Notes: generated by a model not told the origin, from the sequence alone. A stretch of 64,000 nt of DNA from Microvirga subterranea (GCF_003350535.1 NZ_QQBB01000003.1:62001-126000), one strand, 5' to 3'; positions 1 to 7,566 are shown, counted from the first letter of the stretch. Numbers and translations are program-made.

Positions 1-955
1 CGAGCACCATCTGGGCCAGGGTGAGGCCTGCGAGGGCCGTCGCCCGACCGGCGTAGCGCGACCCGGCAGATTCCCGTCGCGCCGTCCAGGCGTGCCAGAC
101 CGCGATGGCGACGATTCCATAAGCCACCAAGCGGTGGTTGAACTGAACCAGAACCACGTTGTCGACGAAGTTCTCGATCCAGGGGCTGACGGCGAACAGC
201 GCCGAGGCCGGCGGCACGACGGCGCCGTCCATGAGCGGCCAAGTGTTGTAGGTAAAGCCCGCTTTCGAGCCCGCCACGAGGCCGCCGAGCACGATCTGCA
301 GCATCACCAGGCCGACGAGCACGGCCGGCCCCGCTCCAACATGGACCTTGCGGATGGGATCGGGTCGTGGGTTCAGGCCGGCAGCCACCCAGACAAGGCA
401 GGCGAGGATGAGGCTGGCGATTGTCAGGTGCAGGGCGAGCTTGATCGGCGCCACCGCCGTCATGCCCGGCTCCAGGCCAGATGCCACCATGATCCAGCCG
501 ACCGCGCCCTGGAGACCGCCGAGAGCGCCGATGCCCAGGAGCGTGAGCGCGAGGCGCCCCCTGATGGCGCCCCGGGCCCAGAACCAGGCCAGCGGAATAA
601 AGAACACGAGCCCGATCAGGCGGCCCAGCTGCCGGTGTCCCCATTCCCACGCATAGATGAACTTGAACTCGGACAGGGTCATGCCCTTGTTCATCAGCTC
701 GTACTGGGGAATCTGCTGATACTTCTCGAACTCGGCCGTCCAGGCCTGCTCCGTCAGGGGCGGAATGGCCCCGGTGACCGGCTTCCATTCGGTGATGGAG
801 AGGCCGGATCCGGTGAGGCGGGTCGCTCCTCCGACCGCCACCATGGCGATGACGAGGGCCGCGAGGATGTAGATCCACGTCCGAACGGCCGACAGGGAAT
901 TGGTCTGGGGGAGGCGCGCCAGAGGCATGCTCTCCGTGGAGGCTGCGACAGCCAT
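1..955 (-). CDS. ctaA: Heme A synthase (COX15/CtaA), 3' end outside window
   Basis: Converts heme O to heme A for cytochrome c oxidase in the inner membrane. The frame read leftwards from an ATG at 953-955 stays open to the window edge, about 318 codons. It has a hydrophobic segment near residues 22-40 followed by 'GGATRLTGSGLSITEWKPV', the conserved N-terminal signature of the COX15 group, then 'WEWGHRQLGRLIG' and, near the edge, 'VQFNHRLVAY'; these contain the conserved heme-ligating histidines. An alternative in-frame ATG lies at 926-928. The next gene rightwards is a divergent DUF2842 gene. Family assignment is firm; the C-terminus is missing only because the window ends. Confidence 0.93.
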   Translation of the reverse strand, partial: MAVAASTESMPLARLPQTNSLSAVRTWIYILAALVIAMVAVGGATRLTGSGLSITEWKPVTGAIPPLTEQAWTAEFEKYQQIPQYELMNKGMTLSEFKFIYAWEWGHRQLGRLIGLVFFIPLAWFWARGAIRGRLALTLLGIGALGGLQGAVGWIMVASGLEPGMTAVAPIKLALHLTIASLILACLVWVAAGLNPRPDPIRKVHVGAGPAVLVGLVMLQIVLGGLVAGSKAGFTYNTWPLMDGAVVPPASALFAVSPWIENFVDNVVLVQFNHRLVAYGIVAIAVWHAWTARRESAGSRYAGRATALAGLTLAQMVL

Positions 956-1086
956 GCTCACACTCGCCGTCAATTTAAGGCTTGAAGCCAGGATCGTGCC
1001 TGTCACATAGAGATTGCTTCTGCCGGAAGCAATCAATGCCGGTGACGCACCCGTGCTTCACGGGACCGACGAGAGGTTTTCAGACG

Positions 1087-1296
1087 ATGGGAATGGGCAC
1101 ACGCAAGCTGGTCGGGACCGTGGTGATGCTGGTCTTCATCGGCTTCTACGCGCTGTTCGCCATGGCGGTGGCCGAGGGGCGTATCCGCGATGCGTCCACC
1201 GCCGTGCAGACGATCGTCTATATCGTGCTGGGCCTGATCTGGGTCGTCCCGATGCTGCCGCTCATCCGCTGGATGAACAAGCCCGACAAGGCCTGA
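1087..1296 (+). CDS. DUF2842 small membrane protein
   Basis: A 69-residue protein with two predicted membrane helices ('LVGTVVMLVFIGFYALFAMAV' cut at about 20 residues, and 'TIVYIVLGLIWVVPMLPLI') and a short basic end 'RWMNKPDKA'. This matches the alphaproteobacterial DUF2842 family. The frame is open further upstream to 982, but I chose the ATG at 1087 because GAGAGG at 1071-1076 is a good ribosome-binding site ten bases away; the family is also about this size. It is divergent from ctaA, a common neighbour in this order. Function unknown; a link to cytochrome oxidase assembly is inference from context only. Confidence 0.8.
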   Translation: MGMGTRKLVGTVVMLVFIGFYALFAMAVAEGRIRDASTAVQTIVYIVLGLIWVVPMLPLIRWMNKPDKA

Positions 1297-1373
1297 GCCC
1301 TGCCGCCATGCGGCCTCGCCGCTGAAGCGTCGGACGTCGCTCGCAAATCGGAACGGTTAGGCGGTGGACGTCG

Positions 1374-1562
1374 TCAGGCGCCGCCGATGCCCTCGAGAAC
1401 GACGCCGGTGCCGCCGCAGGTCGGGCAAGACGTCAGGCCGATGCGGCCCTTCCCCTTGCATTCCGGACAGATGTTCTCGCCCACGCCGGGCGTTCCGGGC
1501 TCGCCCTGGTCGCCCGGATTGACGTTGGTCGTGTCCGTCTCGGTCTGAGCATTCTTGTTCAT
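1374..1562 (-). CDS. Small DnaJ-type zinc-ribbon protein, hypothetical
   Basis: A 62-residue protein. An acidic, glycine-rich N-terminal half is followed by 'CPECKGKGRIGLTSCPTCGGTG' split as two CxxCxGxG motifs (cysteines near residues 33, 36, 47 and 50). Two such motifs are the DnaJ-type zinc-binding pair, here without J domain or C-terminal domain. The start at 1560-1562 is the first ATG. It probably binds one zinc ion; partner and role are unknown. Compact proteins of this kind are frequent in Rhizobiales genomes. An overlapping longer frame on the same strand has no recognisable content. Confidence 0.75.
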   Translation of the reverse strand: MNKNAQTETDTTNVNPGDQGEPGTPGVGENICPECKGKGRIGLTSCPTCGGTGVVLEGIGGA

Positions 1563-1645
1563 GGCTGGCCTCGTGCAGACGCCGTCCCCTGCTCAACGCG
1601 GGACCGGAACCCGAGTTGCATGGCAACGGAGCCTCATCCGGCCTG

Positions 1646-1673
1646 TGAAAAAGGCCCGCTGGGGGCGGGCCTT
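1646..1673 (-). terminator. Rho-independent terminator
   Basis: Perfect nine-base arms (1651-1659 and 1665-1673, GC-rich) with a five-base loop. On the minus strand they are followed by a run of five T (complement of the A run at 1648-1652). It sits just downstream of the minus-strand gene ending at 1684. Confidence 0.85.
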
Positions 1674-1683
1674 CCTGGAATTC

Positions 1684-2058
1684 TTAGCGGCAGATCCGGC
1701 GGCGGCGCTGCTCCCAGCCCCAGCCCGGAACCCACTCGCTGTAGCGCTCCGTGTAGCAGCGCTCGACATAGACCGGGCGAGGCGGAGGGGCATAATAGAC
1801 CGGCTCGCTCTCGACGTAGACCGGCGGGGGCGACGGGGGCGGAGCGACGTAGACAGGCGCAGGCGCGGCATAGGCCGGGCTCTGGGACGCCGCGATGGCG
1901 CCGCCGACGGCGAGACCTCCGAGCACGCCGATCGCGGCAGCCGCTCCGGGGGATAGGCGATCGCGGGCTGCGGCCGGCTCGACCGCGGCCAGGGAGGTCA
2001 CAAGCGCCAGGGCGGCAGCCGTACCAGACGCAAGACGGAAGATCTGCATGATCGTCAC
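1684..2058 (-). CDS. Secreted proline/tyrosine/valine-rich protein, hypothetical
   Basis: A 124-residue protein with a clear signal peptide (residues 1-32, 'ALVTSLAAVEPAAA' then ARD). A glycine-zipper-like stretch follows ('GAAAAIGVLGGLAVGGAIAA'), then a low-complexity 'PVYVAPPPSPPPVYVESEPVYYAPPPRPVYVE' type segment (shown in parts: PVYV, PPPRPVYVE). The C-terminus holds two cysteines ('RCYTERYSEW' and 'RRRICR') that could form a disulfide. Resembles envelope-exposed glycine-zipper proteins common in Rhizobiales. Monocistronic, with its own terminator. Function unknown. Confidence 0.75.
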   Translation of the reverse strand: MTIMQIFRLASGTAAALALVTSLAAVEPAAARDRLSPGAAAAIGVLGGLAVGGAIAASQSPAYAAPAPVYVAPPPSPPPVYVESEPVYYAPPPRPVYVERCYTERYSEWVPGWGWEQRRRRICR

Positions 2059-2219
2059 CTTCGATTCCTCGTGAAGGCGCGGAACGCCTCCGGTTCGGGA
2101 ATCGGTATAGCCGGCGAAACCTCTCTGGAAGCTGAACGAAATATGGCAAAGCTCGCCCGGCGCCGTCGAACACCGAACATGGTTACCATTTCGGAAAGCC
2201 CTTCCCTGCCCAATTGAGC

Positions 2220-3281
2220 TTAATCCACGGCCGTTCGCAGCGGCACGGACAGCAGGACCCGGATGAGATCGGCCTGTCGGTTGGTGTCGGTCTTGCGGAA
2301 GAGATTTTTGAGGTGGAACACCACCGTGGTCTGCGCCACGTCGAGTTCCTCGGCGATCTGGTCGAGACGCTTGCCGTCGATCAGCATCAGGGCAACGCGC
2401 GTTTCCGATGGGGTCAGATTGTAGAGCCGGACAAGCGTATCGCCGGAAACCTTGGTGCGCTGCTCCGTATCGATCACCAGAAGTACGATCGCGTCGGGCT
2501 TCTCCTCTGGGGAGAAGCGCTGTCCCGGAATGAGTACTAGGTAGGGCCGTCCACCGGACAGCCGCTGGAAGGAGACGATCTCGTCGTCGAACTCCCGCAG
2601 AAAGGCCTTGCGGATCCCATCGTAGAGCTTCGTGTTCTGCTTCGGCACGGCGCCTCTGATCACGCCTTCGGAAATCCCGAGGCCGTCATCCTCCGCGAGA
2701 ATGCGTTCGGCCTCCTTGTTCATGAGCTTCACGCCGCCATTTTCGTCCACGATCACGACGCCGACGAGGAAGCGGTCGAAGGCGAAGGTCGCCTTGTAGA
2801 GGGCCTCCACGGTCCGCCCGCGGGAGGACTTCAGGATCTCCTGCCAGGCCTCCTCGGCGCGCTGGACGGCGCCGGACTTCACGCGCTCCACCTGGTTGAG
2901 GCGGGCCGCAATGGTGGCGAGCAGGATCTCGTAGTCGATCGGCTTCACCAGGTAGTCGTCGGCGCCCGCCTGCTTGCCGACGAGCACGTCGTTGCGGTCG
3001 GCGAGCGCCGTGAGGAAGATGAACGGCACGTCCGCGAGTTCACCCTGCTCCCGCATCGCCCGGAGCACGTCGTAGCCGCCCAGACCCGGCATGGTGATGT
3101 CGCACAGCACCAGGTCGGGCCGGTTGTGCTCCAGCACGGTGAGAGCCTCGCTTCCGTTGGCGGCCTGCAGCACGCGGTAGTCGGCAGCCGCCAGTTCCTC
3201 GGCGAGGTCCGTCCGGAGATCGTCCTCGTCCTCGATGCACAAGATCGTTTTCTGCGCGTTCATCTGTTTCAAGCCACTCAT
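2220..3281 (-). CDS. Response regulator, REC-PAS-like-LuxR HTH
   Basis: A 353-residue transcription regulator and the output of the kinase immediately upstream, whose end it overlaps by four bases (ATGA). Residues about 12-128 form a receiver domain: acidic pocket E17/D18, phosphoacceptor D61 in 'LVLCDITMPG', T near 92 and K112 in 'DDYLVKPIDYE'. A middle segment (about 165-260) reads as a PAS-like sensor ('VGVVIVDENGGVKLMNKEAERIL'). The C-terminus (about 285-345) is a LuxR-type helix-turn-helix ('NLTPSETRVALMLIDGKRLDQ', 'TVVFHLKNLFRKT'). REC-PAS-HTH is less usual than the NarL REC-HTH layout. Target genes cannot be told from the sequence. Confidence 0.88.
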   Translation of the reverse strand: MSGLKQMNAQKTILCIEDEDDLRTDLAEELAAADYRVLQAANGSEALTVLEHNRPDLVLCDITMPGLGGYDVLRAMREQGELADVPFIFLTALADRNDVLVGKQAGADDYLVKPIDYEILLATIAARLNQVERVKSGAVQRAEEAWQEILKSSRGRTVEALYKATFAFDRFLVGVVIVDENGGVKLMNKEAERILAEDDGLGISEGVIRGAVPKQNTKLYDGIRKAFLREFDDEIVSFQRLSGGRPYLVLIPGQRFSPEEKPDAIVLLVIDTEQRTKVSGDTLVRLYNLTPSETRVALMLIDGKRLDQIAEELDVAQTTVVFHLKNLFRKTDTNRQADLIRVLLSVPLRTAVD

Positions 3282-5431
3282 GCTGCCTCTTGCGCCTCAT
3301 CGGCCGGCGAAACGGGCAAGTCGAAGGTAAAGAGAGACCCGGCGGCCTCGTAGCTCTCGACCTGAATCTCGCCGCCATGCAGATGCATGATCTTCTGCGC
3401 GAAGTTCAGGCCGATCCCGGTGCCGGCGATTCCGGTTGCGGTCCGGGCCCGATAGAAGCGATCGAAGATCTTTTCGATCTCGTCCGCAGGAATGCCGATG
3501 CCCCAATCCCTCACCGAGCAATAGGCGCGGGCTCCGTCGGTCCAGATCTTGACCTCGGCCACAGGCGTATCGCCCGAATACTTCACCGCATTCGAGAGAA
3601 GGTTCATGACGACCTGCTCGATGAGCATGCTGTCGCAATAGACCTGGACGGGCGTCTCCGGCGCGACGAAGCGGATGTCCGCATGGGTGCTCACCTCGCG
3701 CTGCCGCTCGCAGATTTCGGCAACCAGGTCGACGAGGTTGCAGGAGGCGGGATTGAGCTCGATGCGGCCGGCATCCAGCCTCGCGGCGTTGAGGACGCTC
3801 TCGACGAGGCGCGTGAGGCGGCCCGTCGCGTTGCGGATGCGCTGGACGCGCGTGACGAGTTCGTCCTGAGTGATGTTCTGTCCGCGCCGGAGGATTCTCT
3901 GAGCGCTCGAATCCAGGATCGCGAGGGGCGTGCGGAACTGGTGGGACACCATCGAGACGAAGCTGCGATAGGCGTTGGTCGTCTCCCGCTCGCGGTCGAG
4001 CGCGGATTGCAGCGCCTGCGCCGCCTGCTTGTAATGGGTAATATCCGTCAGGCGGACGAAGATGGTCCCGCCATCGGCTCGCGTGACCGAAAGGTGCACC
4101 CATACGCCCTTGCGCATCAGGAGATCGAGCTCGATCCGGTCGAACTCCGTGTCGCCCTGGAGAAGCCGCGGGTCGGCTCCTTCGCACATGGCGAAGCACC
4201 GCAGGAAGACCGGCAGAGTCATCTCGTCCTTGCACCAGAGCGCGATGGGGTCGGCGGCCCAGATCTGCTCATTGGCGAAGAGGAGCTTGCCCGTCGCCTC
4301 GAAGGCTGCGAACCCGTCGGGAGCGGTCTCGATGGCGGCGATCAGGCGGCGCTCGGCCTGACGCAGGGCGGCGGTGCGTTGCAGGACCTTGATCTCGAGG
4401 TCGAAGTTCTGGCGTTCCGCCTGCTTGCGGGCGAGCCACTGCTCCGTGACGTCGCGGATGAACGCGATGCCGAGCTTGCGCTCGGCCATGTTGAGCGGAA
4501 AGCAATTGATTTCGAGGCACCGCTCATGCCCGGTCGGGAGCGGCGTGTCGTCTTCATAGACGGTGCTCTCGCCCTGGATTGCCTGATTGAGCGACTGGAC
4601 CGTCTCCGCCTTGCCGAAGAGCGGATCGAGATGCGGAAGGTTCTGCCCGACCGTGTCGTCGGGCTTGAGCCCGAGCAGCGCCTCCATCCCGGGGTTCCAG
4701 AGCAGGCAGTTCAGGCGCTCGTCGAAGATGACGATGCCCTGGTTGCTGATGTTGTTGATGACGAGATCGGAGAGTTCCTGCTCCTGGCGCAGGAGGCGCC
4801 GCGTCTCGTTGGCCTCCTGCATGCCCTTGAACAGGCGCAACAGAAGGAAGGACGCACTGATCACGATGCCGATGATGAAGGCGAGACTCTCGAAGACGAC
4901 GCGCAGATACATGTTGCGCGTCATGGCCCCCTGCTCGCGGTTGAGGAGCATGACCTTGTTGGCGGCCTGGCGCAGTTCCAGGGCGAGTTCGGCGGCCTGC
5001 CCCCTTAGGTTCGAGGCTCCCTGAGCGTCGAGGCCGTTTGCGACGATGGGCTCCGCGAGCGAGAGCTCAAGATAGGACTGCTTGAGCGCGCTGAGCATTC
5101 CGACCCGGTGGATGATCTGGGCCTGGGGCCCCTCCAGGAGGACGGTCATGCGGCTCATGAGAATGGCCAGCCTGAACCCGGGCTCCGATTGGGGATCCGC
5201 GGCCGGCTCGCCCGCCATTTTTCTGGTCAGGCTTTCGGCGAAGAGAGCTGCCTCGAACTGGGTCTGGGTGATCTGCCAGAGGTTCGTATGCGTATCCTCG
5301 CTGCGAAGGTCACTCTCCACATTGAGAAGGCGGGCGACGGTGAAGACGAGGCAAGCCACGAGCCCGGCGATCGCCACCAGCGTGACGAGGGACGTCCTGT
5401 AGCTTTGCAGGTTGAGCTTCATTTTATTCAA
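3278..5431 (-). CDS. Membrane sensor histidine kinase with PAS domains
   Basis: 717 residues. A transmembrane helix at about 14-36, a periplasmic helical region of about 140 residues and a second helix at about 177-200 are followed by two PAS-type domains (about 222-335 and 360-470). Then comes HisKA with phosphoacceptor H497 in 'FVSMVSHQFRTPL', and an HATPase domain with N box 'NLLSNAVKYSG', G1 'DWGIGIPADE' and G2 'GTGIGLNFA'. All catalytic motifs are intact. It overlaps the upstream SUOX-like gene by eight bases and the downstream regulator by four, so the three are translated together. The periplasmic domain may read out the SUOX-like partner (inference). Confidence 0.92.
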   Translation of the reverse strand: MNKMKLNLQSYRTSLVTLVAIAGLVACLVFTVARLLNVESDLRSEDTHTNLWQITQTQFEAALFAESLTRKMAGEPAADPQSEPGFRLAILMSRMTVLLEGPQAQIIHRVGMLSALKQSYLELSLAEPIVANGLDAQGASNLRGQAAELALELRQAANKVMLLNREQGAMTRNMYLRVVFESLAFIIGIVISASFLLLRLFKGMQEANETRRLLRQEQELSDLVINNISNQGIVIFDERLNCLLWNPGMEALLGLKPDDTVGQNLPHLDPLFGKAETVQSLNQAIQGESTVYEDDTPLPTGHERCLEINCFPLNMAERKLGIAFIRDVTEQWLARKQAERQNFDLEIKVLQRTAALRQAERRLIAAIETAPDGFAAFEATGKLLFANEQIWAADPIALWCKDEMTLPVFLRCFAMCEGADPRLLQGDTEFDRIELDLLMRKGVWVHLSVTRADGGTIFVRLTDITHYKQAAQALQSALDRERETTNAYRSFVSMVSHQFRTPLAILDSSAQRILRRGQNITQDELVTRVQRIRNATGRLTRLVESVLNAARLDAGRIELNPASCNLVDLVAEICERQREVSTHADIRFVAPETPVQVYCDSMLIEQVVMNLLSNAVKYSGDTPVAEVKIWTDGARAYCSVRDWGIGIPADEIEKIFDRFYRARTATGIAGTGIGLNFAQKIMHLHGGEIQVESYEAAGSLFTFDLPVSPADEAQEAA

Positions 5432-5930
5432 CGTGCAGTCGGATCAGCTGCCAGATCCAGCGGGAATCGTACCGCTGGTCCTGCAGGACCTTATGGGCGT
5501 CGCGCGGATAGACGACCCAGAGCGGCCCCTTATCCCTCAGCGTCAACGGCCGGCCGTTCGCCTGCATGGCGATGAGCGGCTCATATTGAAGGTCGTCGAA
5601 GGGGATATCGACCTCGTAAGCGTTGGCGGCCGCGGCACGCATGACCTTGCCCTTGGCGCTGACCCTCCGGAGCACGGCTTCGAGCGGCACTCCTTCATAG
5701 CGCTGCATGTCCTCGCTGAGGACTGTATGCGTCTCGATCGAGGCGGAGCCGAGGTCGTCCAGCATTGCCTTGTCGAACCTGGCTTCGCCGGGAGCGTTGG
5801 TCTGCTCGATCGCGCCGGTGACGGTCAGCAGCACGGGTCCGGTCGGCTCCGGAAGCCGCTCGGACGCATGGCCGACCACTCCCCATCCGAGGAGAGCGGC
5901 GATGGCGATAGTCAGCCTCAGGTAACGCAT
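5424..5930 (-). CDS. Periplasmic SUOX-fold (molybdopterin-oxidoreductase-like) protein without cysteine
   Basis: 168 residues with a signal peptide (residues 1-22, ending 'GVVGHAS'). The rest resembles the small stand-alone Oxidored_molyb/SUOX domain proteins: 'RYEGVPLEAVLRRV', 'NAYEVDIPFDDL', 'LIAMQANGRPL', 'RDKGPLWVVYPRD' and 'SRWIWQLIRLHV'. The whole protein contains no cysteine, so the thiolate that holds molybdenum in sulfite-oxidase-type enzymes is absent and cofactor-based catalysis is unlikely. It is the first gene of an operon with the histidine kinase (eight-base overlap) and response regulator, so a ligand- or protein-sensing role beside the kinase is a reasonable inference. Confidence 0.8.
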   Translation of the reverse strand: MRYLRLTIAIAALLGWGVVGHASERLPEPTGPVLLTVTGAIEQTNAPGEARFDKAMLDDLGSASIETHTVLSEDMQRYEGVPLEAVLRRVSAKGKVMRAAAANAYEVDIPFDDLQYEPLIAMQANGRPLTLRDKGPLWVVYPRDAHKVLQDQRYDSRWIWQLIRLHVE

Positions 5931-6422
5931 GGGCCCCCACTTTCGGAGAGTTTATAACAAAACGATTTGGGACTTTGAAGGTCCTTTCCGTGCAAACTAA
6001 GGGGTATTTCGTAAAGTTGGCACAAGCAAAAGCGAGATTCCAAGATCGGGGAACCGGAGCGAATCCACCGCGGCTCTCCCGGAGCGAAAGAGCCGATCCC
6101 GCTTCGACGGCACCGATCCGACCGAGACTTTCGACGGACCGCCTGCTCCTGCAACCGAGGCCAAGGCGCGGCGTGCAATACAGCTACCTCACAATACTGT
6201 TATCGGCGGCGGGAATACTGGATGGGATGCGCCTCGCGCCCGAGGGCTCGGTGAATTTCCACATTGCTCTTCAGACACCGAGAACACTTCGGACCTTCTA
6301 TTGTCGACCGCTGCGCTCATGATCGGCTCCGCTACGGAATAGCTTTGCAATACAAAGCTCAGCCGTTATATTGCGCGCGGCATTCCCGGCCGGGTCTCCC
6401 GGCCGTTCCGAAGGAGTTCTTC
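5931..6422. other. Divergent intergenic region, no gene seen
   Basis: About 490 bases between the minus-strand signalling operon and the plus-strand BA14K gene. It is more AT-rich than its surroundings near 5945-6030 and 6170-6200, and should hold both promoters. Short open frames here have no recognisable product. One inverted repeat (6341-6359) is listed separately. No convincing sigma-70 or sigma-54 pair could be fixed by eye. Confidence 0.6.
6341..6359. repeat. 7-bp inverted repeat upstream of the BA14K gene
   Basis: AGCTTTG, five bases CAATA, then CAAAGCT. Perfect dyad, 64 bases before the start codon. It could be an operator half-site pair; no regulator can be named. Confidence 0.4.
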
Positions 6423-6836
6423 ATGCGCAAGTTCGTTGCCGTCCTGGTCGGCGCGGCCACCCTGGCCTCGGCGGTGCCTGCCGTCGCAGCCCCTCTCGAG
6501 GGTCTTCCCCTCCCCGACCTGCAGGCAGTCTATCCCAACGAAGGCTACACGCAATACTACTACCGTCGCGGCTACTATTATCCGCGCCCCTATTATTATC
6601 GCCGCTATGACAATGGAGGGGCCGTCGCCGCAGGCGTCGCGGGCCTGGCGGCCGGCGCACTGATCGCAGGCGCCATCGCCAACCAGGCGCAGGCCCAGCC
6701 GGCCGCTCCTCCGCCTCCCGGCACCGTGAGCCCGTCCGTGGCCGCCTACTGCGCACGGAAGTACCGCTCCTACGATCCGGCGACCGGCACGTTCCTCGCC
6801 AACAACGGCATGCGTTACGTCTGCACCTACCCGTAA
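6423..6836 (+). CDS. BA14K-like secreted protein
   Basis: 137 residues. Signal peptide (residues 1-20, '...ASAVPAVAA'), then a tyrosine/arginine-rich stretch ('YTQYYYRRGYYYPRPYYYRR'), a glycine-zipper segment ('AGVAGLAAGALIAGAIAN') and the C-terminal BA14K signature 'YCARKYRSYDPATGTFLANN' with a second cysteine in 'RYVCTYP'. BA14K proteins were described in Brucella as immunoreactive, lectin-like envelope proteins. The ATG at 6423 is preceded by GAAGGAG (about 6408-6414), which decides the start over in-frame ATGs upstream. Followed by its own terminator. Confidence 0.85.
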   Translation: MRKFVAVLVGAATLASAVPAVAAPLEGLPLPDLQAVYPNEGYTQYYYRRGYYYPRPYYYRRYDNGGAVAAGVAGLAAGALIAGAIANQAQAQPAAPPPPGTVSPSVAAYCARKYRSYDPATGTFLANNGMRYVCTYP

Positions 6837-6874
6837 CGGGCAGGACCAGCGGCATAGCCTGTGCAAGCGGAAGA

Positions 6875-6902
6875 GCCGTCGCGGAAACGCGGCGGTTTTT
6901 CG
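6875..6902 (+). terminator. Rho-independent terminator of the BA14K gene
   Basis: Nine-base stem (6875-6883 with 6888-6896, two G-U pairs) closed by a GAAA tetraloop and followed by a run of five T. Confidence 0.8.
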
Positions 6903-6926
6903 TTTCTGCCGAAGCCTGAAAATGGG

Positions 6927-6954
6927 AACGGCACCGCGAGGGTGCCGTTTCTGT
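6927..6954 (-). terminator. Terminator hairpin at the 3' side of ssrA
   Basis: Perfect nine-base arms (6927-6935 and 6941-6949), loop of five. On the minus strand the hairpin is followed by CCCATTTT. It lies just beyond the coding piece of the tmRNA gene and probably ends its transcript; it could also back up the BA14K terminator from the other side. Confidence 0.65.
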
Positions 6955-7250
6955 TGCTAGGCTTTCCCGAGCCCCGGATGGTTACGCCGCGAGGCGAACC
7001 GCACCCATGTCAACGTTGTCGTTGGCATTTGTGAATGTGCACTATCAAGGCCGTAGCTCAGCCTAATCGCAGCCCAGTCCTTACTGCGCCCAGTCGAACC
7101 CAAGTCGCCCCCTCCAGAAGCCGACCCAGCAAAGTGCGCCCGATCGGCTCGTGGTGGAGGCGGCGGGAATTGAACCCGCGTCCTGAACGCCTATGCCACT
7201 AGGCCTCTACGATCATAGCCGGGCAAAACCCGACACCCCTCATATAGGCA
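6955..7250 (-). ncRNA. ssrA: tmRNA, circularly permuted two-piece form
   Basis: Rescues stalled ribosomes together with SmpB. On the minus strand the acceptor piece comes first (about 7245-7250 to 7152): T arm GGACGCGGGTTCAATTCCCG, acceptor strand CGCCTCC, discriminator A and encoded CCA at 7152-7154. A 39-base intervening segment (7113-7151) containing a six-base-pair hairpin follows. The coding piece then starts at 7112 with GGGGGCG, the matching acceptor strand, then the D-loop signature GGGTTCGACTGGG, and ends near 6955. The acceptor stem pairs over seven positions and has the G3-U70 wobble that marks alanine tRNAs. This acceptor-first order is the alphaproteobacterial permuted arrangement. 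Outer ends are approximate. Confidence 0.93.
6982..7026 (-). other. tmRNA proteolysis-tag reading frame
   Basis: Within the ssrA coding piece, GCC at 7024-7026 is the likely resume codon. The frame reads ANDNVDMGAVRLAA and stops at TAA (6982-6984). With the alanine carried by tmRNA itself the tag would be 15 residues. ANDN at the start and AA at the end match alphaproteobacterial tags (for example Caulobacter ANDNFAEEFAVAA); the middle differs. The hydrophobic-Ala-Ala end is what ClpXP recognises. Confidence 0.85.
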
Positions 7251-7421
7251 TTCCGACGACCCTTTGCCAGTGTTCGGAGGCCCTGCCGAACCGTTCGCCA
7301 GACGCCGGCAATTTGCGCAATCGTTGCCGCCCAGAGCGGCAGACCAGACTGTATGTTGCGTTGTTCTGCCCCATGGTCCGCGTAGGATGAAGGGGCTGTG
7401 GCGGTCCTCCTTCACGGCCCA

Positions 7422-7471
7422 CGCCCCGGCCAAGGGTCGATTGAACGCAATGTGATCCCTTGGCCGGGGCG
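7422..7471. repeat. Long perfect inverted repeat in the ssrA upstream region
   Basis: Fifteen-base perfect arms (7422-7436 and 7457-7471) around a 20-base centre. It stands between the divergent ssrA gene and the unknown gene at 7567. No T run follows on either strand, so it is not an obvious terminator; it may be an operator, a cruciform site or an interspersed repeat. Confidence 0.8.
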
Positions 7472-7566
7472 CCCAATCCTCTCACGGCGCCGGACGCCCT
7501 ATATTACCTTGCGGTAGGTGACGTCGTCCGCAGCACCGACGGACGAGAGCCGAGAGGGCGAGCATC

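Noticed and set aside
92..985. 297-codon plus-strand frame at the left edge
   Set aside because: Opposite the heme A synthase frame, which has unmistakable family motifs; the plus-strand product is charge-rich with no similarity.
3290..5008. 572-codon plus-strand frame opposite the histidine kinase
   Set aside because: Complementary to intact HisKA/HATPase coding sequence, no recognisable domain.
5424..5930. Annotation as an active molybdopterin oxidoreductase
   Set aside because: No cysteine in the protein, so the molybdenum ligand is missing; only the fold resemblance is kept.
5931..6422. Possible sigma-54 promoter (TTGGCAC near 6018)
   Set aside because: The GC element at the required distance is missing; only half of the consensus is present.
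7191..7455. Several 60-80 codon frames over the ssrA acceptor piece
   Set aside because: They overlap a structured RNA gene with full base pairing; no protein motif.
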